A DNA stretch of 64,000 bases. Origin: Aquabacterium humicola (lineage in GTDB: Bacteria; Pseudomonadota; Gammaproteobacteria; Burkholderiales; Burkholderiaceae_C). The stretch lies in assembly GCF_030167915.1 (NCBI RefSeq), contig NZ_JARGNB010000006.1:186001-250000 (forward strand), given 5' to 3'. This document shows, piece by piece, positions 1-10,059 of this stretch (position 1 is its first letter; every line of letters begins with the position of its first letter). The notes beneath the pieces were generated by a model. It was not told the DNA's origin and did not search any database. It worked only from the letters and a program-made list of their open reading frames with translations. A program made the position numbers and the translations under genes.

Positions 1-1
1 C

Positions 2-1159
2 TGGAGCCTGTCGGACGAGCCGCGCAAGGGCGCCGGCTACCTGCTGTCGGCCGGGGAGCGTGCACGGGTGCTGTACGCGAACGACGACGCGATGCGGCAC
101 TTCGAGCGCGTGCTGCACACGCTGGGCGAGGAGTCGGCGCTGGCCGAAGCGCTGGCCGCCCGCGAGGCGCTGGCCGACCTCTGCGGCCTCGTCGGCCGCC
201 GCGACGACGCGCTGGCGCACTACGGCGCCTTGCTCGCGCGGCGCAGCGACCGCGACGACCCCGTGCGCACGGCCCGCCTGCAGCGCAAGATCGGCGGCCT
301 GCAGTGGGAAGCCGGTGAACGCGAGCGTGCACTGGCCTGCTTCGACGCCGGCCTGACCGCGCTCGGTGTCGAAGCGTCGCCCGTCGCGGCGATCGAACGC
401 GGGTGGCTGCTGCAGGAGCGTGGCCGCCTCGCGTTCCGCGCCGGCGACCACCCGTCGGCGATCGCGCTGGCCGAACAGGCGCTGCGGTCCATCGCGGGCG
501 TCGAGGGCCGCGATGCCGTCATGGTCGAGGTGCAGGCGCGCAACACGCTGGGCATCGCGCTCGCGCGCAGCGGCCGGCCCGCCGATGCGGTGGCGCAGAT
601 CGAGCGCAGCATCGCGCTCGCCGAACGCCACGAGCTGCTGCAGACGGCCTGCCGCGGCCACACCAACCTCGGCGTGCTGTACGCGTCGCTCGACCCGCCG
701 CGCAGCATCGAGACCTGCCAGCGCGGCCTGGCGCTGGCGCGCCAGGTCGGCGACCTGGGCTTCCAGTCGCGCCTGTACGCGAACCTCGCGGTCGCCTACT
801 GCGCGCTGACGAACCGCTGCGAGGCCGAAGGCATCGAGGCCGCGCAGGCGGCCGTTCAGCTCGACCGCCGGCTCGGGCTGCTGGACCACCTGGCCGTGCC
901 GCTGATCGTGCTGGGCCAGATCGCGCAATGCCACGGCGACCTCGGCCAGGCGCTGGCCTGCTACCGCGAAGCGCTGGCGCTGGCCGAACGCATCGGCGAA
1001 CCACAGCTGCTCTTCCCTTGCTACGATGGCCTGGCGACCCTGCATCTCGACGCGGGCGACCCGGCCCAGGCCGAGGCCTACCTGGCGCAGGCACAGGCGG
1101 TGTGCGAGCGCGCGGGCCTCGACCCCGACGCGCTGACGCTGCTGCCCTTCCTGTGCTGA
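2..1159 (+). CDS. TPR-repeat protein, C-terminal part (5' cut by window)
   Basis: The reading frame is open from the first bases of the window to a TGA at 1157-1159, so this is the 3' part of a longer gene. The protein is an almost continuous array of Ala/Leu/Arg-rich helical pairs of the TPR type (for example Y-A-N-D-D-A-M-R-H-F-E-R and later A-L-A-C-Y-R-E-A-L-A-L-A-E-R). Such arrays are typical of the C-terminal half of AAA/STAND ATPase regulators and class III adenylate-cyclase-like proteins, where they sense or bind partners. The catalytic or DNA-binding N-terminus lies outside the window, so the exact function cannot be given. The internal GTG at 68 is not needed as a start. Confidence 0.6.
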   Translation, partial: WSLSDEPRKGAGYLLSAGERARVLYANDDAMRHFERVLHTLGEESALAEALAAREALADLCGLVGRRDDALAHYGALLARRSDRDDPVRTARLQRKIGGLQWEAGERERALACFDAGLTALGVEASPVAAIERGWLLQERGRLAFRAGDHPSAIALAEQALRSIAGVEGRDAVMVEVQARNTLGIALARSGRPADAVAQIERSIALAERHELLQTACRGHTNLGVLYASLDPPRSIETCQRGLALARQVGDLGFQSRLYANLAVAYCALTNRCEAEGIEAAQAAVQLDRRLGLLDHLAVPLIVLGQIAQCHGDLGQALACYREALALAERIGEPQLLFPCYDGLATLHLDAGDPAQAEAYLAQAQAVCERAGLDPDALTLLPFLC

Positions 1160-1197
1160 CCGCGCCGCGACGTCACCCGGCCGCGAAGGAGATCGTC

Positions 1198-1863
1198 ATG
1201 TCGACCCCCGCACCCCGACCGCCCGTCGGCCCCGGCGAAGCGGCGCCACCGTTCGCGCTGCCGGCCGTCGCCCGGCCCGACCGCTTGGTCACGCTCGACG
1301 ACTACCGCGATCAGAGCCCCTTGTTCCTGGCGCTGATGGTCGGGCTGTGGTGCCCGTTCTGCCGCCGCCAGCTGGTGCAGCTGGCCGCTGTCGACCAGAA
1401 GCTGAAGGCGCTGGGCGTGCAGAGCCTGGCGGTCGTCGCGACGGCGCCGGAGAACGCGCAGGTCTACTTCCGCTTCCGCCCGACGACGCTGATGCTCGCG
1501 TCCGACCCGGCGCTGGCCACGCACCGCGCCTATGGCGTGCCGAAGCCGGAGGTCACGCCGGCCCTGCTGTCGGAGATGGAGGCGACGCGCATCAACCCCT
1601 TCGGCGATGCGCCCGCGCCGATGGCGCCGAGCCAGCTCGGCGCCTGGATGCAGCAGCGCGACGGCTACCAGCCCACGCCGTCCGACCAGGGCGACGTCGA
1701 CCGCCAGTGGCCGCAGCTGAAGGGCCAGTTCCTGATCGACCGCCACGGCATCGTGCGCTGGGCCTACATCGAATGCGCCACCGAGGGGCTGGCGGGCCTG
1801 GGCAAGCTGCCGACCGACGAGACGATCCTGGCCGCGGCGCAGTCGGTGCTGAATCCCCATTGA
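1198..1863 (+). CDS. peroxiredoxin/thioredoxin-fold protein
   Basis: A 221-residue protein of the AhpC/TSA-redoxin fold. After a proline-rich start (P-G-E-A-A-P-P-F-A-L-P) comes the active-site stretch G-L-W-C-P-F-C-R-R-Q around residues 48-57, a thioredoxin-like CxxC rather than the single peroxidatic Cys of a classical 2-Cys peroxiredoxin. The C-terminal strand G-Q-F-L-I-D-R-H-G-I-V-R-W matches the family. It probably reduces peroxides or disulphides in the cytoplasm; there is no signal peptide. The ATG at 1198 was chosen because AAGGAG lies 6 bases upstream. It starts 38 bases after the TPR gene and may be co-transcribed with it. Confidence 0.7.
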   Translation: MSTPAPRPPVGPGEAAPPFALPAVARPDRLVTLDDYRDQSPLFLALMVGLWCPFCRRQLVQLAAVDQKLKALGVQSLAVVATAPENAQVYFRFRPTTLMLASDPALATHRAYGVPKPEVTPALLSEMEATRINPFGDAPAPMAPSQLGAWMQQRDGYQPTPSDQGDVDRQWPQLKGQFLIDRHGIVRWAYIECATEGLAGLGKLPTDETILAAAQSVLNPH

Positions 1864-1936
1864 GCGCTGCAGGGGCATCGCCGACCGATCGCACAATGGT
1901 CCGATCGCGGGCACGGCGCCTGCAACGCCACCCGCC

Positions 1937-4900
1937 ATGCCCGCGAACCTGCCTCTGCCTTTCCATCCGGCCGTCGCCGGCTGGTTCCTCGACCGTTTCG
2001 GCCAGCCCACCGAGGTGCAGGCCCGCGCCTGGGCGGTTACCACGCAGCACCGCCACGCGCTGATCGCCGCGCCGACCGGCTCGGGCAAGACGCTCGCGGC
2101 CTTCCTGTCGGCGATCAATGACCTGGTGGTCGAAGGCCTGGCGACCGGACGCGAGGGCCAGGGCACCGGCCTGGCCGACGAGGTGCACGTGCTCTACGTG
2201 TCGCCGCTGAAGGCGCTGTCCAACGACATCCGCAAGAACCTGCAGGAACCGCTGGCCGGCATCCGCGCGGCGCTGCAGGCGCAAGGCCTGCCCGACGTGC
2301 CCATCCGCGACGCGGTGCGCACCGGCGACACGCCGCAGGCCGACCGTGACCGCATGCGCCGCCAGCCGCCGCACATCCTGGTGACGACGCCGGAATCGCT
2401 GTACATCCTGCTGACCTCGGCCGCCGGCCGCACGATGCTGCGCTCGGTGAAGAGCGTGATCGTCGACGAGCTGCATGCGGTGGCCGGCAGCAAACGCGGC
2501 GCGCACCTGATGCTGAGCCTGGAACGGCTCGAGGCGCTCGCCGAGCGGCCGCCGGTGCGCATCGGGCTGTCGGCGACGGTGAAGCCGCTGGACGAGATGG
2601 CGCGCTTCCTGGTCGGCGCGCGCGATCCCGGCGCCGGCGGCGCGGTCGAGGTCATCGACACCGGCCACGCGCGCCGGCGCGACATCGCGCTCGAGCTGCC
2701 GCGCTCGCCGCTGGCGGCGGTGATGGCCAACGAGGTCTGGGACGAGATCTACGACCGCCTCGCCGAGCTGATCGCCCAGCACCGCACGACGCTGATCTTC
2801 GTCAACCAGCGGCGCGTCGCCGAGCGGGCGGCGCGGCACCTGGCCGAACGTCTCGGCGAAGAACACGTCACCGCGCACCACGGCAGCCTGGCGCGCGAGC
2901 ACCGCCTGCAGGCCGAGCAGCGGCTGAAGGCCGGCGCGCTGAAGGCGCTGGTGGCGACCAGCTCGCTGGAGCTGGGCATCGACATCGGCGATGTCGACCT
3001 CGTCTGCCAGCTCGGCTCGCCGCGCGGCATCAACGCCTTCCTGCAGCGCGTGGGCCGTGCCGGGCATGCGGTGCGCGCGGTGCCGAAGGGGCGGCTGTTC
3101 CCGCTGTCGCTCGACGACCTGCTCGAGTGCAGCGCGCTGCTCGATGCGGTGGCGCGCGGCGAGCTCGACCGCATCCGCACGCCGCTCGCCCCGATCGATG
3201 CGCTGGCGCAGCAGATCGTCGCCGAGGTGGCGTGCCGCGAGTGGGGTGTGCAGGCGCTGTACGAATGCTTCGTGCGGGCGCAGCCCTACCGGCGGCTGTC
3301 TCGTGCGACCTTCGACGACGTGGTGCGCATGCTCGCCGAGGCCTACACCACGCGCCGCGGCCGCGCCGGCGCCTACCTGCACCACGACGCGGTCAACGGC
3401 ATGCTGCGCGCGCGCCGCGGCGCGCAGCTGACGGCGGTCACCAACGCCGGCGTGATTCCCGACCAGTTCGATTCCGACGTCGTGCTGCTGCCCGAGGAGC
3501 ACCGCGTCGGCACGCTGAACGAGGACTTCGCGTTCGAAAGCCTCGCCGGCGACGTGTTCCAGCTCGGCAATACCTCGTACCGCATCGTCAAGGTGGAGAC
3601 CGGCAAGGTCTTCGTCGAGGACGCCAGGGGCCAGCCGCCGTCGATGCCGTTCTGGCTCGGCGATGCGCTGGGCCGCAGCGACGAGCTGAGCCAGGCGGTC
3701 GCGCGGCTGATGGAGAACGCCAGCGGCTGGCTCGGCGACGCGCGGGACGAGAGCGGCACTGTGCTGGTCGATAGCGAACGATGTGAGCGTCAGCTGCGCG
3801 ACGAGCTCCACCTGCCCGAGCCCGCCGCCCGGCAGCTGGCGCACTACCTCGGCGCCGCCAAGGCCGCGCTCGGCGTGCTGCCGGGCGACCGGCGCGTGGT
3901 GATCGAGCGCTTCTTCGACGAGGTCGGCGACACCCACCTCGTGATCCATGCGCCGGCCGGCTCGCGCATCAACAAGGCGTGGGGGCTGGCGCTGCGCAAG
4001 CGCTTCTGCCGCCAGTTCAACTTCGAGCTGCAGGCCAGCGCGCTGGAGGATTCGATCGTGCTGTCGCTCGGGCCGACGCACAGCTTCGCGCTCGACGACG
4101 TCAAGCGCTACCTGCGCTCGGCCAGCGCGCGCGACGTGCTGGTGCAGGCGCTGCTCGACGCGCCGATGTTCGCCACCCGCTGGCGCTGGAACGCGACCGC
4201 CGCGCTGGCCGTCAAGCGCATGCGCGGCGCGCGCAAGGTGCCGCCGCAGTTCCAGCGCAGCGATGCGCAGGACCTGCTGTGCGTGGTCTTCCCGGACCAG
4301 GTGGCCTGCGCCGAGAACATCACCGGCCCGCGCGAGATTCCCGACCATCCGCTGGTGCAGCAGACGCTGCACGACTGCCTGCACGACACGATGGACGTCG
4401 ACGGCTTCCTGCGGCTGCTGTCGCGCATCGAATCGGGCGACATCGAGGTGGTCACGCGCGAGCTGACGGCGCCTTCGCCGCTGTCGCTGGCGGTGCTGAA
4501 CGCGCGGCCCTATGCCTTCCTCGACGACGGCGCGGCGGAGGAGCGCCGGACCAAGGCCGTTCGGCAGGGCGGGCTGCCGGACCTGCACAGCGCGGCGGAC
4601 ATCGGGCGGCTGAACCCGGAGGCGATCGCGCAGGTGCGCGACGAGGCGCGGCCGTCGATCGCGCACGCGGACGAGTTGCACGATGCGCTGGTCGTGCACG
4701 GTTTCCTGACGGCCGATGACGTGCGCGACGGCGGCGCCGAGGCGGTGGACGTGTGGATCGAGGCGCTGCAGGCCCAGCGCCGCTGCACCTGGCTACAGGC
4801 GCCGTCCGGCGCACCGCTGCTGGTGGCGGCCGAACGGCTGCACGAACTGCAGGCGGTGTTGCCGGGTGCGCCGATCCGGCCGCCGATCACGGCGGTCGGC

Positions 4901-6424
4901 GCGGTGCCGGCCGATGCCGGCGACGCGCTGCGCGAGCTGGTGCGCAACCGGCTCGAGATGCTCGGTCCGGTGACGCTGGCCGCGCTCGCGGCACCGCTGG
5001 GTCTGGCGCCCGATGCCGTGCACGGCGCGTTGCTGCGCCTGCAGGCCGAAGGCGCGGTGATGCAGGGGGGCTTCACCTCGGCGAGTGCCGACGAGTGGTG
5101 TGACCGGCGCCTGCTCGCCCGCATGCACCGCCATACCCGCGACCAGCGGCGTGCCGAGATCCGGCCAGTGACTGCTGCGCAGTTCATGCGCTTCCTGTTC
5201 CGCTGGCACCAGCTGAGCGGCGCCGACGGCCGCGCGGACGACATCGACGAGCGGCCCGACGGCGAGCCGGGCCTGCTGGCCGCGCTGCGCCGGCTCGAAG
5301 GTTTCGGCGCGCCGGTGGCCGCCTGGGAGGACGACCTGCTGGCGGCCCGCGTGCGCGACTATTCGCCGGCGATGCTCGACCGGCTGTGTGCGACCGGGCG
5401 GATCAGCTGGTGGCGGCCGGTCAGGGCGGTCGCCGCCGACAGCCCGCAGGAGGCCCGGCCGAAGTCCGGCCCGATCCGCGCGACGCCGGTGCTGCTGTGC
5501 GAGCGCGAGGCGCTGGTGCACTGGCAGCTGGCGGCGGCCGGCGAGTCGGTCGAAGGCGGGGAAGGCCCGGCGCTGTCGCCCAAGGCCGCGCGCGTGCTGG
5601 ACGTGCTGCGCACGCAGGGCGCGAGCTTCTTCGCCGACCTGCTGCACGACACGCGGCTGCTCGGCACCGAGCTGGAGAACGCGCTGGCCGAGCTGGTGGC
5701 GCAGGGCCTCGTCAGCTGCGACAGCTTCGCCGGCCTGCGGGCGCTGGTGATGCCCGCCGACCGGCGCGACAAGCTGCGCCGCCGTCATCCGGGCCGCGAC
5801 CCGGCGATGGACGATGCCGGACGCTGGTCGCTCGCGCGGCGGCAGCGTGCGGCGGTCGACGCACCGGGCGCGCTGGCCGATCCGCATGTGGAGCACATCG
5901 CGCGTGTGCTGCTGCGGCGCTACGGCGTGGTCTTCCGCATGCTGCTCGAGCGCGAGGACGGCCTGCCGCCGTGGCGCGACCTGCACTACGTGCTGCGCCG
6001 GCTCGAGGCGCGCGGCGAGATCCGCGGCGGGCGCTTCGTCGGCGGTTTCGCCGGCGAGCAGTTCGCGTTGCCGGAAGCGGCGGCGGCGCTGCGCGCGCTG
6101 GCGCGTGAACCGCGAGACGCCGGCTCGGCGTCGGTGGACGGGGCCGGCGACGGGCCCGGGGAGGCCGCCGCGCTCGAACGCGTGACGATCTCGGCCGCCG
6201 ATCCGCTGAACCTCGTCGGCATCCTGGTGCCGGGCGAGAAGGTGCCGCGGCTGCCCGGCAACCGCGTGCTGTTCGAGCGCGGGGTGCCGGTGGCCGTCGA
6301 GGTCGGCGGCGACGTGCGCTACCTGAAGCCGCTCGACGCGGCGCAGCAGTGGGCGCTGAAGAACCTGCTGATCCGCCGCCAGCGGCCGGGCAGCCTGCTG
6401 CCGCCGGGGCGGTTGGCGCATTGA
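1937..6424 (+). CDS. lhr: Lhr-family large ATP-dependent helicase
   Basis: A 1495-residue superfamily 2 helicase. The Walker A motif A-P-T-G-S-G-K-T is at about residues 45-52, the DEAH-type box V-D-E-L-H near 175, S-A-T-V near 213, and the second RecA domain has T-S-S-L-E-L-G-I-D-I-G and Q-R-V-G-R-A-G-H. These are Lhr hallmarks. The length matches the long Lhr form, an Lhr core plus a large C-terminal extension of winged-helix-like segments. Family members are 3'-5' single-stranded-DNA translocases and RNA:DNA helicases linked to DNA repair. The gene is single and intact, with no clear partner; it is followed by an AT-richer gap, so it is probably the end of its transcription unit. Confidence 0.92.
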   Translation: MPANLPLPFHPAVAGWFLDRFGQPTEVQARAWAVTTQHRHALIAAPTGSGKTLAAFLSAINDLVVEGLATGREGQGTGLADEVHVLYVSPLKALSNDIRKNLQEPLAGIRAALQAQGLPDVPIRDAVRTGDTPQADRDRMRRQPPHILVTTPESLYILLTSAAGRTMLRSVKSVIVDELHAVAGSKRGAHLMLSLERLEALAERPPVRIGLSATVKPLDEMARFLVGARDPGAGGAVEVIDTGHARRRDIALELPRSPLAAVMANEVWDEIYDRLAELIAQHRTTLIFVNQRRVAERAARHLAERLGEEHVTAHHGSLAREHRLQAEQRLKAGALKALVATSSLELGIDIGDVDLVCQLGSPRGINAFLQRVGRAGHAVRAVPKGRLFPLSLDDLLECSALLDAVARGELDRIRTPLAPIDALAQQIVAEVACREWGVQALYECFVRAQPYRRLSRATFDDVVRMLAEAYTTRRGRAGAYLHHDAVNGMLRARRGAQLTAVTNAGVIPDQFDSDVVLLPEEHRVGTLNEDFAFESLAGDVFQLGNTSYRIVKVETGKVFVEDARGQPPSMPFWLGDALGRSDELSQAVARLMENASGWLGDARDESGTVLVDSERCERQLRDELHLPEPAARQLAHYLGAAKAALGVLPGDRRVVIERFFDEVGDTHLVIHAPAGSRINKAWGLALRKRFCRQFNFELQASALEDSIVLSLGPTHSFALDDVKRYLRSASARDVLVQALLDAPMFATRWRWNATAALAVKRMRGARKVPPQFQRSDAQDLLCVVFPDQVACAENITGPREIPDHPLVQQTLHDCLHDTMDVDGFLRLLSRIESGDIEVVTRELTAPSPLSLAVLNARPYAFLDDGAAEERRTKAVRQGGLPDLHSAADIGRLNPEAIAQVRDEARPSIAHADELHDALVVHGFLTADDVRDGGAEAVDVWIEALQAQRRCTWLQAPSGAPLLVAAERLHELQAVLPGAPIRPPITAVGAVPADAGDALRELVRNRLEMLGPVTLAALAAPLGLAPDAVHGALLRLQAEGAVMQGGFTSASADEWCDRRLLARMHRHTRDQRRAEIRPVTAAQFMRFLFRWHQLSGADGRADDIDERPDGEPGLLAALRRLEGFGAPVAAWEDDLLAARVRDYSPAMLDRLCATGRISWWRPVRAVAADSPQEARPKSGPIRATPVLLCEREALVHWQLAAAGESVEGGEGPALSPKAARVLDVLRTQGASFFADLLHDTRLLGTELENALAELVAQGLVSCDSFAGLRALVMPADRRDKLRRRHPGRDPAMDDAGRWSLARRQRAAVDAPGALADPHVEHIARVLLRRYGVVFRMLLEREDGLPPWRDLHYVLRRLEARGEIRGGRFVGGFAGEQFALPEAAAALRALAREPRDAGSASVDGAGDGPGEAAALERVTISAADPLNLVGILVPGEKVPRLPGNRVLFERGVPVAVEVGGDVRYLKPLDAAQQWALKNLLIRRQRPGSLLPPGRLAH

Positions 6425-6554
6425 GCAGGCTTTCTAGTTAACGCATTGAATTACTGAGGCAGGCTTTCAATCGCCGTTTTGGTGTTGAAGTAGGTATTTT
6501 CCCGAGTCATCTTCATTCACTTACTGAACTACATTGACGGCAACAGGAGGCCGC
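6425..6554 (+). promoter_or_regulatory. AT-richer upstream region of the hydroxycinnamate operon
   Basis: This 130-base gap between lhr and the crotonase gene is clearly less GC-rich than its surroundings, as expected for a promoter/operator. Seen directly: the 9-mer GCAGGCTTT occurs at 6425-6433 and 6459-6467; the short inverted pair ATTGAA (6445-6450) and TTCAAT (6466-6471); TTACTGA occurs at 6451 and again near 6521. A strong Shine-Dalgarno AGGAGG sits at 6545-6550. Hydroxycinnamate operons elsewhere are commonly controlled by MarR-type repressors binding such inverted repeats; no such regulator gene is in the window. I cannot assign a confident -35/-10 pair. Confidence 0.45.
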
Positions 6555-7367
6555 ATGAGCCACGTCTTCACGCCCGTCACCGAAGGTCCGCTCGCCGCGC
6601 TGGACCTGCTGCAGATCAGCACCGACGGTGCCGTCGCGCACATCCGGCTGAACCGCCCCGCCAAGCGCAATGCACTGAGCGATGCGCTGATCCAGCAGCT
6701 GCACACCGCCTTCGTCAACCTGCCCGCCGGCATCGGCGCGGCCGTGGTCAGCGGCGAGGGTGAACATTTCTGCGCCGGGCTGGACCTGGCCGAACTGGTC
6801 GAGCGCGACGTCGCCGGCGGCGTGCTGCATTCGCGCATGTGGCATGCGGCCTTCGACCAGGTGCAGTTCGGCCGCGTGCCGGTGGTCGCGGTGCTGCACG
6901 GCGCGGTGGTCGGCGGCGGGCTGGAACTGGCGGCCTCGTGCCATGTGCGCATCGCCGAACAGTCCGCCTACTACGGCCTGCCCGAAGGCCAGCGCGGCCT
7001 GTTCGTCGGCGGCGGCGGCTCGGCGCGCATCCCGCGCCTGATCGGCGTCGCGCGCATGAGCGACATGATGCTCACCGGCCGCGTGCTCGACGCCGCCGAA
7101 GGCGAACGCGTCGGCCTCGCGCAGTACCTCGTCGCCGACGGCGCTGGCCTCGCCAAGGGCATCGAGCTCGCGCGCCGCATCGCGACCAACTCGCCGATGT
7201 CGAACTTCGCGGTGATGCAGGCGCTGCCGCGCATCGCCGAGCAGTCGCAGAGCGAGGGGCTGTTCACCGAATCGCTGATGGCCGCGGTGGCCGAGAGCAC
7301 GCCGGACGCGCAGGCGCGGTTGCGCGCCTTCCTGGAAAAGCGCGCTGGCAAGGTCGTGAAGGGCTGA
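6555..7367 (+). CDS. crotonase / enoyl-CoA hydratase (hydroxycinnamoyl-CoA hydratase candidate)
   Basis: A 270-residue crotonase-fold protein: I-R-L-N-R-P-A-K-R-N-A-L-S near residues 27-39, the first oxyanion-hole segment E-H-F-C-A-G-L-D-L near 70-78 and the second H-G-A-V-V-G-G-G-L-E-L near 115-125. It precedes a feruloyl-CoA-synthase-like ligase by 2 bases, so hydration of a p-hydroxycinnamoyl-CoA double bond is the most likely reaction. Whether it only hydrates, or also cleaves to an aldehyde like feruloyl-CoA hydratase-lyase, cannot be read from the sequence; the dehydrogenase and amidohydrolase downstream argue for hydration followed by beta-oxidation. ATG 6555 has AGGAGG five bases upstream. 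Confidence 0.8.
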   Translation: MSHVFTPVTEGPLAALDLLQISTDGAVAHIRLNRPAKRNALSDALIQQLHTAFVNLPAGIGAAVVSGEGEHFCAGLDLAELVERDVAGGVLHSRMWHAAFDQVQFGRVPVVAVLHGAVVGGGLELAASCHVRIAEQSAYYGLPEGQRGLFVGGGGSARIPRLIGVARMSDMMLTGRVLDAAEGERVGLAQYLVADGAGLAKGIELARRIATNSPMSNFAVMQALPRIAEQSQSEGLFTESLMAAVAESTPDAQARLRAFLEKRAGKVVKG

Positions 7368-7369
7368 GC

Positions 7370-9211
7370 ATGGCCGCTCCTCGTTATCGCGATGCGAACG
7401 TCGGCGGCTGCGTCGCCGCCACCCTCGAACGCCGGGCCGACGGCAGCACGCTGCTGCGCTCGACGACGCCGCTCGGCGCGCATCCGCCGCGGCTGACCGA
7501 TCACCTCGAACACTGGGCCCGCGAAGCGCCGCAGCGCACCTTCGCCGCCCGGCGTGATCAGGGCGGCGACTGGCGCCGCATCGGCTACGCCGAGATGCTG
7601 CAGCGCGTGCAGTCGGTCGGCCAGGCGCTGCTGGACCTCGGGCTGTCGGTCGAGCGGCCGCTGGTGATCCTGTCGGGCAACGACCTCGAGCACCTGACGC
7701 TGGCGCTCGCCGCGATGTGGGCCGGCATCGCGCACGCGCCGGTGTCGCCGGCGTATTCGCTGATCGCGCAGGACTTCGGCAAGCTGCGGCACATCGCCCA
7801 GACGCTGACGCCGGGCGCGGTCTATGCGGCCGATGCGTCGTACGGGCGCGCGATCGACGCGGTCTTCGACGGGCTGCCGGTGATCCTCGGCCAAGGCACG
7901 TTGGAAGGCCGGGCCAGCCTGGCGTTCGACGCACTGCTCGACACCGCGCCCGGTGAATCGCTGCAGCGCGCGCACGCGGCGGTCGGCCCGGACACGGTGG
8001 CCAAGTTCCTCTTCACCTCCGGCTCGACCAAGCTGCCGAAGGCGGTGCCGAACACCCAGCGCATGCTGACGGCGAACCAGCAGATGCTGCGCCAGTGCAT
8101 GCGTTTCCTGGCCGACGCACCGCCGGTGCTGGTCGACTGGCTGCCGTGGAACCACACCTTCGGCGGCAACCACAACGTCGGCATCGTGCTGAGCAACGGC
8201 GGCACGCTGTACATCGACGACGGCAAGCCGACGCCCGCGGGCATGGCCGAAACGCTGCGCAACCTGCGCGAGATCTCGCCCAGCGTGTACTTCAACGTGC
8301 CCAAGGGCTTCGAGGAGATCGCGCGTGCAATGGACGACGACGCGGTGCTGCGCACGACGCTGTTCCGCGAGGTCAAGGCCTTCATGTTCGCCGGCGCCGG
8401 CCTGGCGCAGGCCGTGTGGGATCATCTCGACGCGCATGCCGAGGCCACCATCGGCGAGCGCATCCGCGTGATCACCGGCCTCGGCATGACCGAGACCGCG
8501 CCCAGCTGCACCTTCGCGGTCGGCACCGACGTGCGCGCCGGCTGGATCGGGCTGCCGGTGCCGGGCGTCGACGTGAAGCTGGTGCCGCTCGGAGACAAGA
8601 CCGAGATCCGCTTCCGCGGCCCCAACGTGATGACGGGTTATTGGCGCGCCCCCGAAGAGACCGCCGCGGCCTTCGACGATGAAGGCTTCTACTGCACCGG
8701 CGATGCCGTGGTCGGCGTCGACCCGGCCGACCCGACGCGGGGCCTGATGTTCGACGGCCGCATCGCCGAGGACTTCAAGCTCTCCAGCGGCACCTTCGTC
8801 AGCGTCGGCCCGCTGCGCGCGAAGGTGCTGGCGCTGGGCGCCCCGATGGTGCAGGACTCGGTGGTCGCCGGGCTGAACCGCGACGACATCGCGCTGCTGG
8901 TGTTCCCGCGCCTGGAGGACTGCCGCCGCCTCGCGGGCCTCGACGCGGGCAGCGCCGCGCCTGCTGTGGTCCGGCATCCGGCGGTGCGCCACTTCTTCCA
9001 GCAGCTCGCCGACCGCCTCTGGCACGAGGGCACCGGCAGCGCGAACCGCGTCGCCCGCCTGCACGTGCTCGCCGAGCCGCCGTCGCTGGAGGCCGGCGAG
9101 CTGACCGACAAGGGCTCGATCAACCAGCGCGCGGTGCTCAAGCGCCGCGCCTCGCTGGTCGACGCGCTGTACGAGGGCGCGGACCCGCTGGTCATCCTGC
9201 CCAACCGCTGA
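7370..9211 (+). CDS. fcs: feruloyl-CoA synthase-like acyl-CoA ligase
   Basis: A 613-residue AMP-forming acyl-CoA synthetase. The P-loop-like motif [11 protein letters not shown] is near residue 215, G-M-T-E-T-A-P near 370, and the adenylate-binding Y-C-T-G-D-A near 440. The overall layout, including [12 protein letters not shown] near 258 and the C-terminal D-K-G-S-I-N-Q-R, matches the feruloyl-CoA synthase branch, which activates ferulate, p-coumarate or caffeate with ATP and CoA. The ATG at 7370 is two bases after the upstream stop. It should be the first enzyme of the operon's pathway. Substrate range among cinnamates is not determinable. Confidence 0.82.
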   Translation: MAAPRYRDANVGGCVAATLERRADGSTLLRSTTPLGAHPPRLTDHLEHWAREAPQRTFAARRDQGGDWRRIGYAEMLQRVQSVGQALLDLGLSVERPLVILSGNDLEHLTLALAAMWAGIAHAPVSPAYSLIAQDFGKLRHIAQTLTPGAVYAADASYGRAIDAVFDGLPVILGQGTLEGRASLAFDALLDTAPGESLQRAHAAVGPDTVAKFLFTSGSTKLPKAVPNTQRMLTANQQMLRQCMRFLADAPPVLVDWLPWNHTFGGNHNVGIVLSNGGTLYIDDGKPTPAGMAETLRNLREISPSVYFNVPKGFEEIARAMDDDAVLRTTLFREVKAFMFAGAGLAQAVWDHLDAHAEATIGERIRVITGLGMTETAPSCTFAVGTDVRAGWIGLPVPGVDVKLVPLGDKTEIRFRGPNVMTGYWRAPEETAAAFDDEGFYCTGDAVVGVDPADPTRGLMFDGRIAEDFKLSSGTFVSVGPLRAKVLALGAPMVQDSVVAGLNRDDIALLVFPRLEDCRRLAGLDAGSAAPAVVRHPAVRHFFQQLADRLWHEGTGSANRVARLHVLAEPPSLEAGELTDKGSINQRAVLKRRASLVDALYEGADPLVILPNR

Positions 9212-9227
9212 TCACGAGGAGACACGC

Positions 9228-10010
9228 ATGAAGATCGAAGGCCATGTGGCGATCGTCACCGGCGGCGGCTCGGGGCTCGGCGCGCAGACCGCGCGCGGGC
9301 TGGCGGCGCTCGGCGCGAAGGTGGCGGTGCTGGACATCAACGGCGATGGCGCCGAGCGCGTGGCCGGCGAGATCGACGCCGACCGCGGGAACCGCGCCAT
9401 CGGCCTGCGCTGCGACATCACCGACGAGGCCAGCGTCGAGGCCGCGCTGGCCGCCGTGCGCGAACGCTTCGGCCCGGTGCGCCTGCTGATGAACGTCGCC
9501 GGCATCGGCAGCGCCAAGCGCATCGTCGGCAAGGACGGCCGCGCCGCGCCGCTGGCCGACTTCCGCCGCGTCATCGAGGTCAACCTGATCGGCACCTACA
9601 ACGTCGCGCGCCTCGTCGCGGCGCAGATGGCCGCGCTGGAGCCGCTGGCGGACGGCGAACGCGGCGTGATCGTCAACACCGCGTCGGTCGCCGCCTTCGA
9701 CGGCCAGGTCGGCCAGGAAGCGTATTCGGCGTCCAAGGGCGGCATCGTCTCGATGACCTTGCCGATGGCGCGCGACCTCGCGCAGCACGGCATCCGCGTC
9801 GTGACGATCGCGCCGGGGCTGTTCCTGACGCCGCTGGTCGCCGAGCTGCCCGAAGCCGTGCAGGCGTCGCTGGCCGCCAGCATCCCGTTCCCGCAGCGCC
9901 TGGGCAAGCCCGAGGAATTCGCGCAGCTGGCGGCGGCGATCGTCGAGAACGTCGCGCTCAACGGCGAGGTGATCCGCCTCGACGGCGCGCTGCGCATGGC
10001 GCCGCGCTGA
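9228..10010 (+). CDS. SDR-family 3-hydroxyacyl-CoA dehydrogenase
   Basis: A 260-residue classical short-chain dehydrogenase: NAD-binding T-G-G-G-S-G-L-G at residues 11-18, D-I near 37 favouring NAD over NADP, N-V-A-G near 90, catalytic Ser in N-T-A-S-V-A-A-F near 150 and Y-S-A-S-K near 166. It resembles the type-10 17-beta-HSD/3-hydroxyacyl-CoA dehydrogenase group. In this operon it would oxidise the 3-hydroxy-3-arylpropionyl-CoA made by the hydratase to the 3-keto thioester. GAGGAG lies just upstream of ATG 9228 and the gap to the ligase is 16 bases, so co-transcription is very likely. Confidence 0.8.
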   Translation: MKIEGHVAIVTGGGSGLGAQTARGLAALGAKVAVLDINGDGAERVAGEIDADRGNRAIGLRCDITDEASVEAALAAVRERFGPVRLLMNVAGIGSAKRIVGKDGRAAPLADFRRVIEVNLIGTYNVARLVAAQMAALEPLADGERGVIVNTASVAAFDGQVGQEAYSASKGGIVSMTLPMARDLAQHGIRVVTIAPGLFLTPLVAELPEAVQASLAASIPFPQRLGKPEEFAQLAAAIVENVALNGEVIRLDGALRMAPR

Positions 10011-10018
10011 TCCCGCGT

Positions 10019-10051
10019 TAGCGACAAGGTAGCGACAAGGTAGCGACAAGG
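10019..10051 (+). repeat. three tandem copies of an 11-base unit upstream of the amidohydrolase gene
   Basis: The unit TAGCGACAAGG is repeated three times without interruption (10019-10029, 10030-10040, 10041-10051). The last AAGG lies 8 bases before ATG 10060, so the repeat multiplies the ribosome-binding sequence. The first unit starts 9 bases after the preceding stop. Such an array could change copy number by slippage and tune translation of the amidohydrolase. Confidence 0.85.
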
Positions 10052-10059
10052 ACCCCGCG

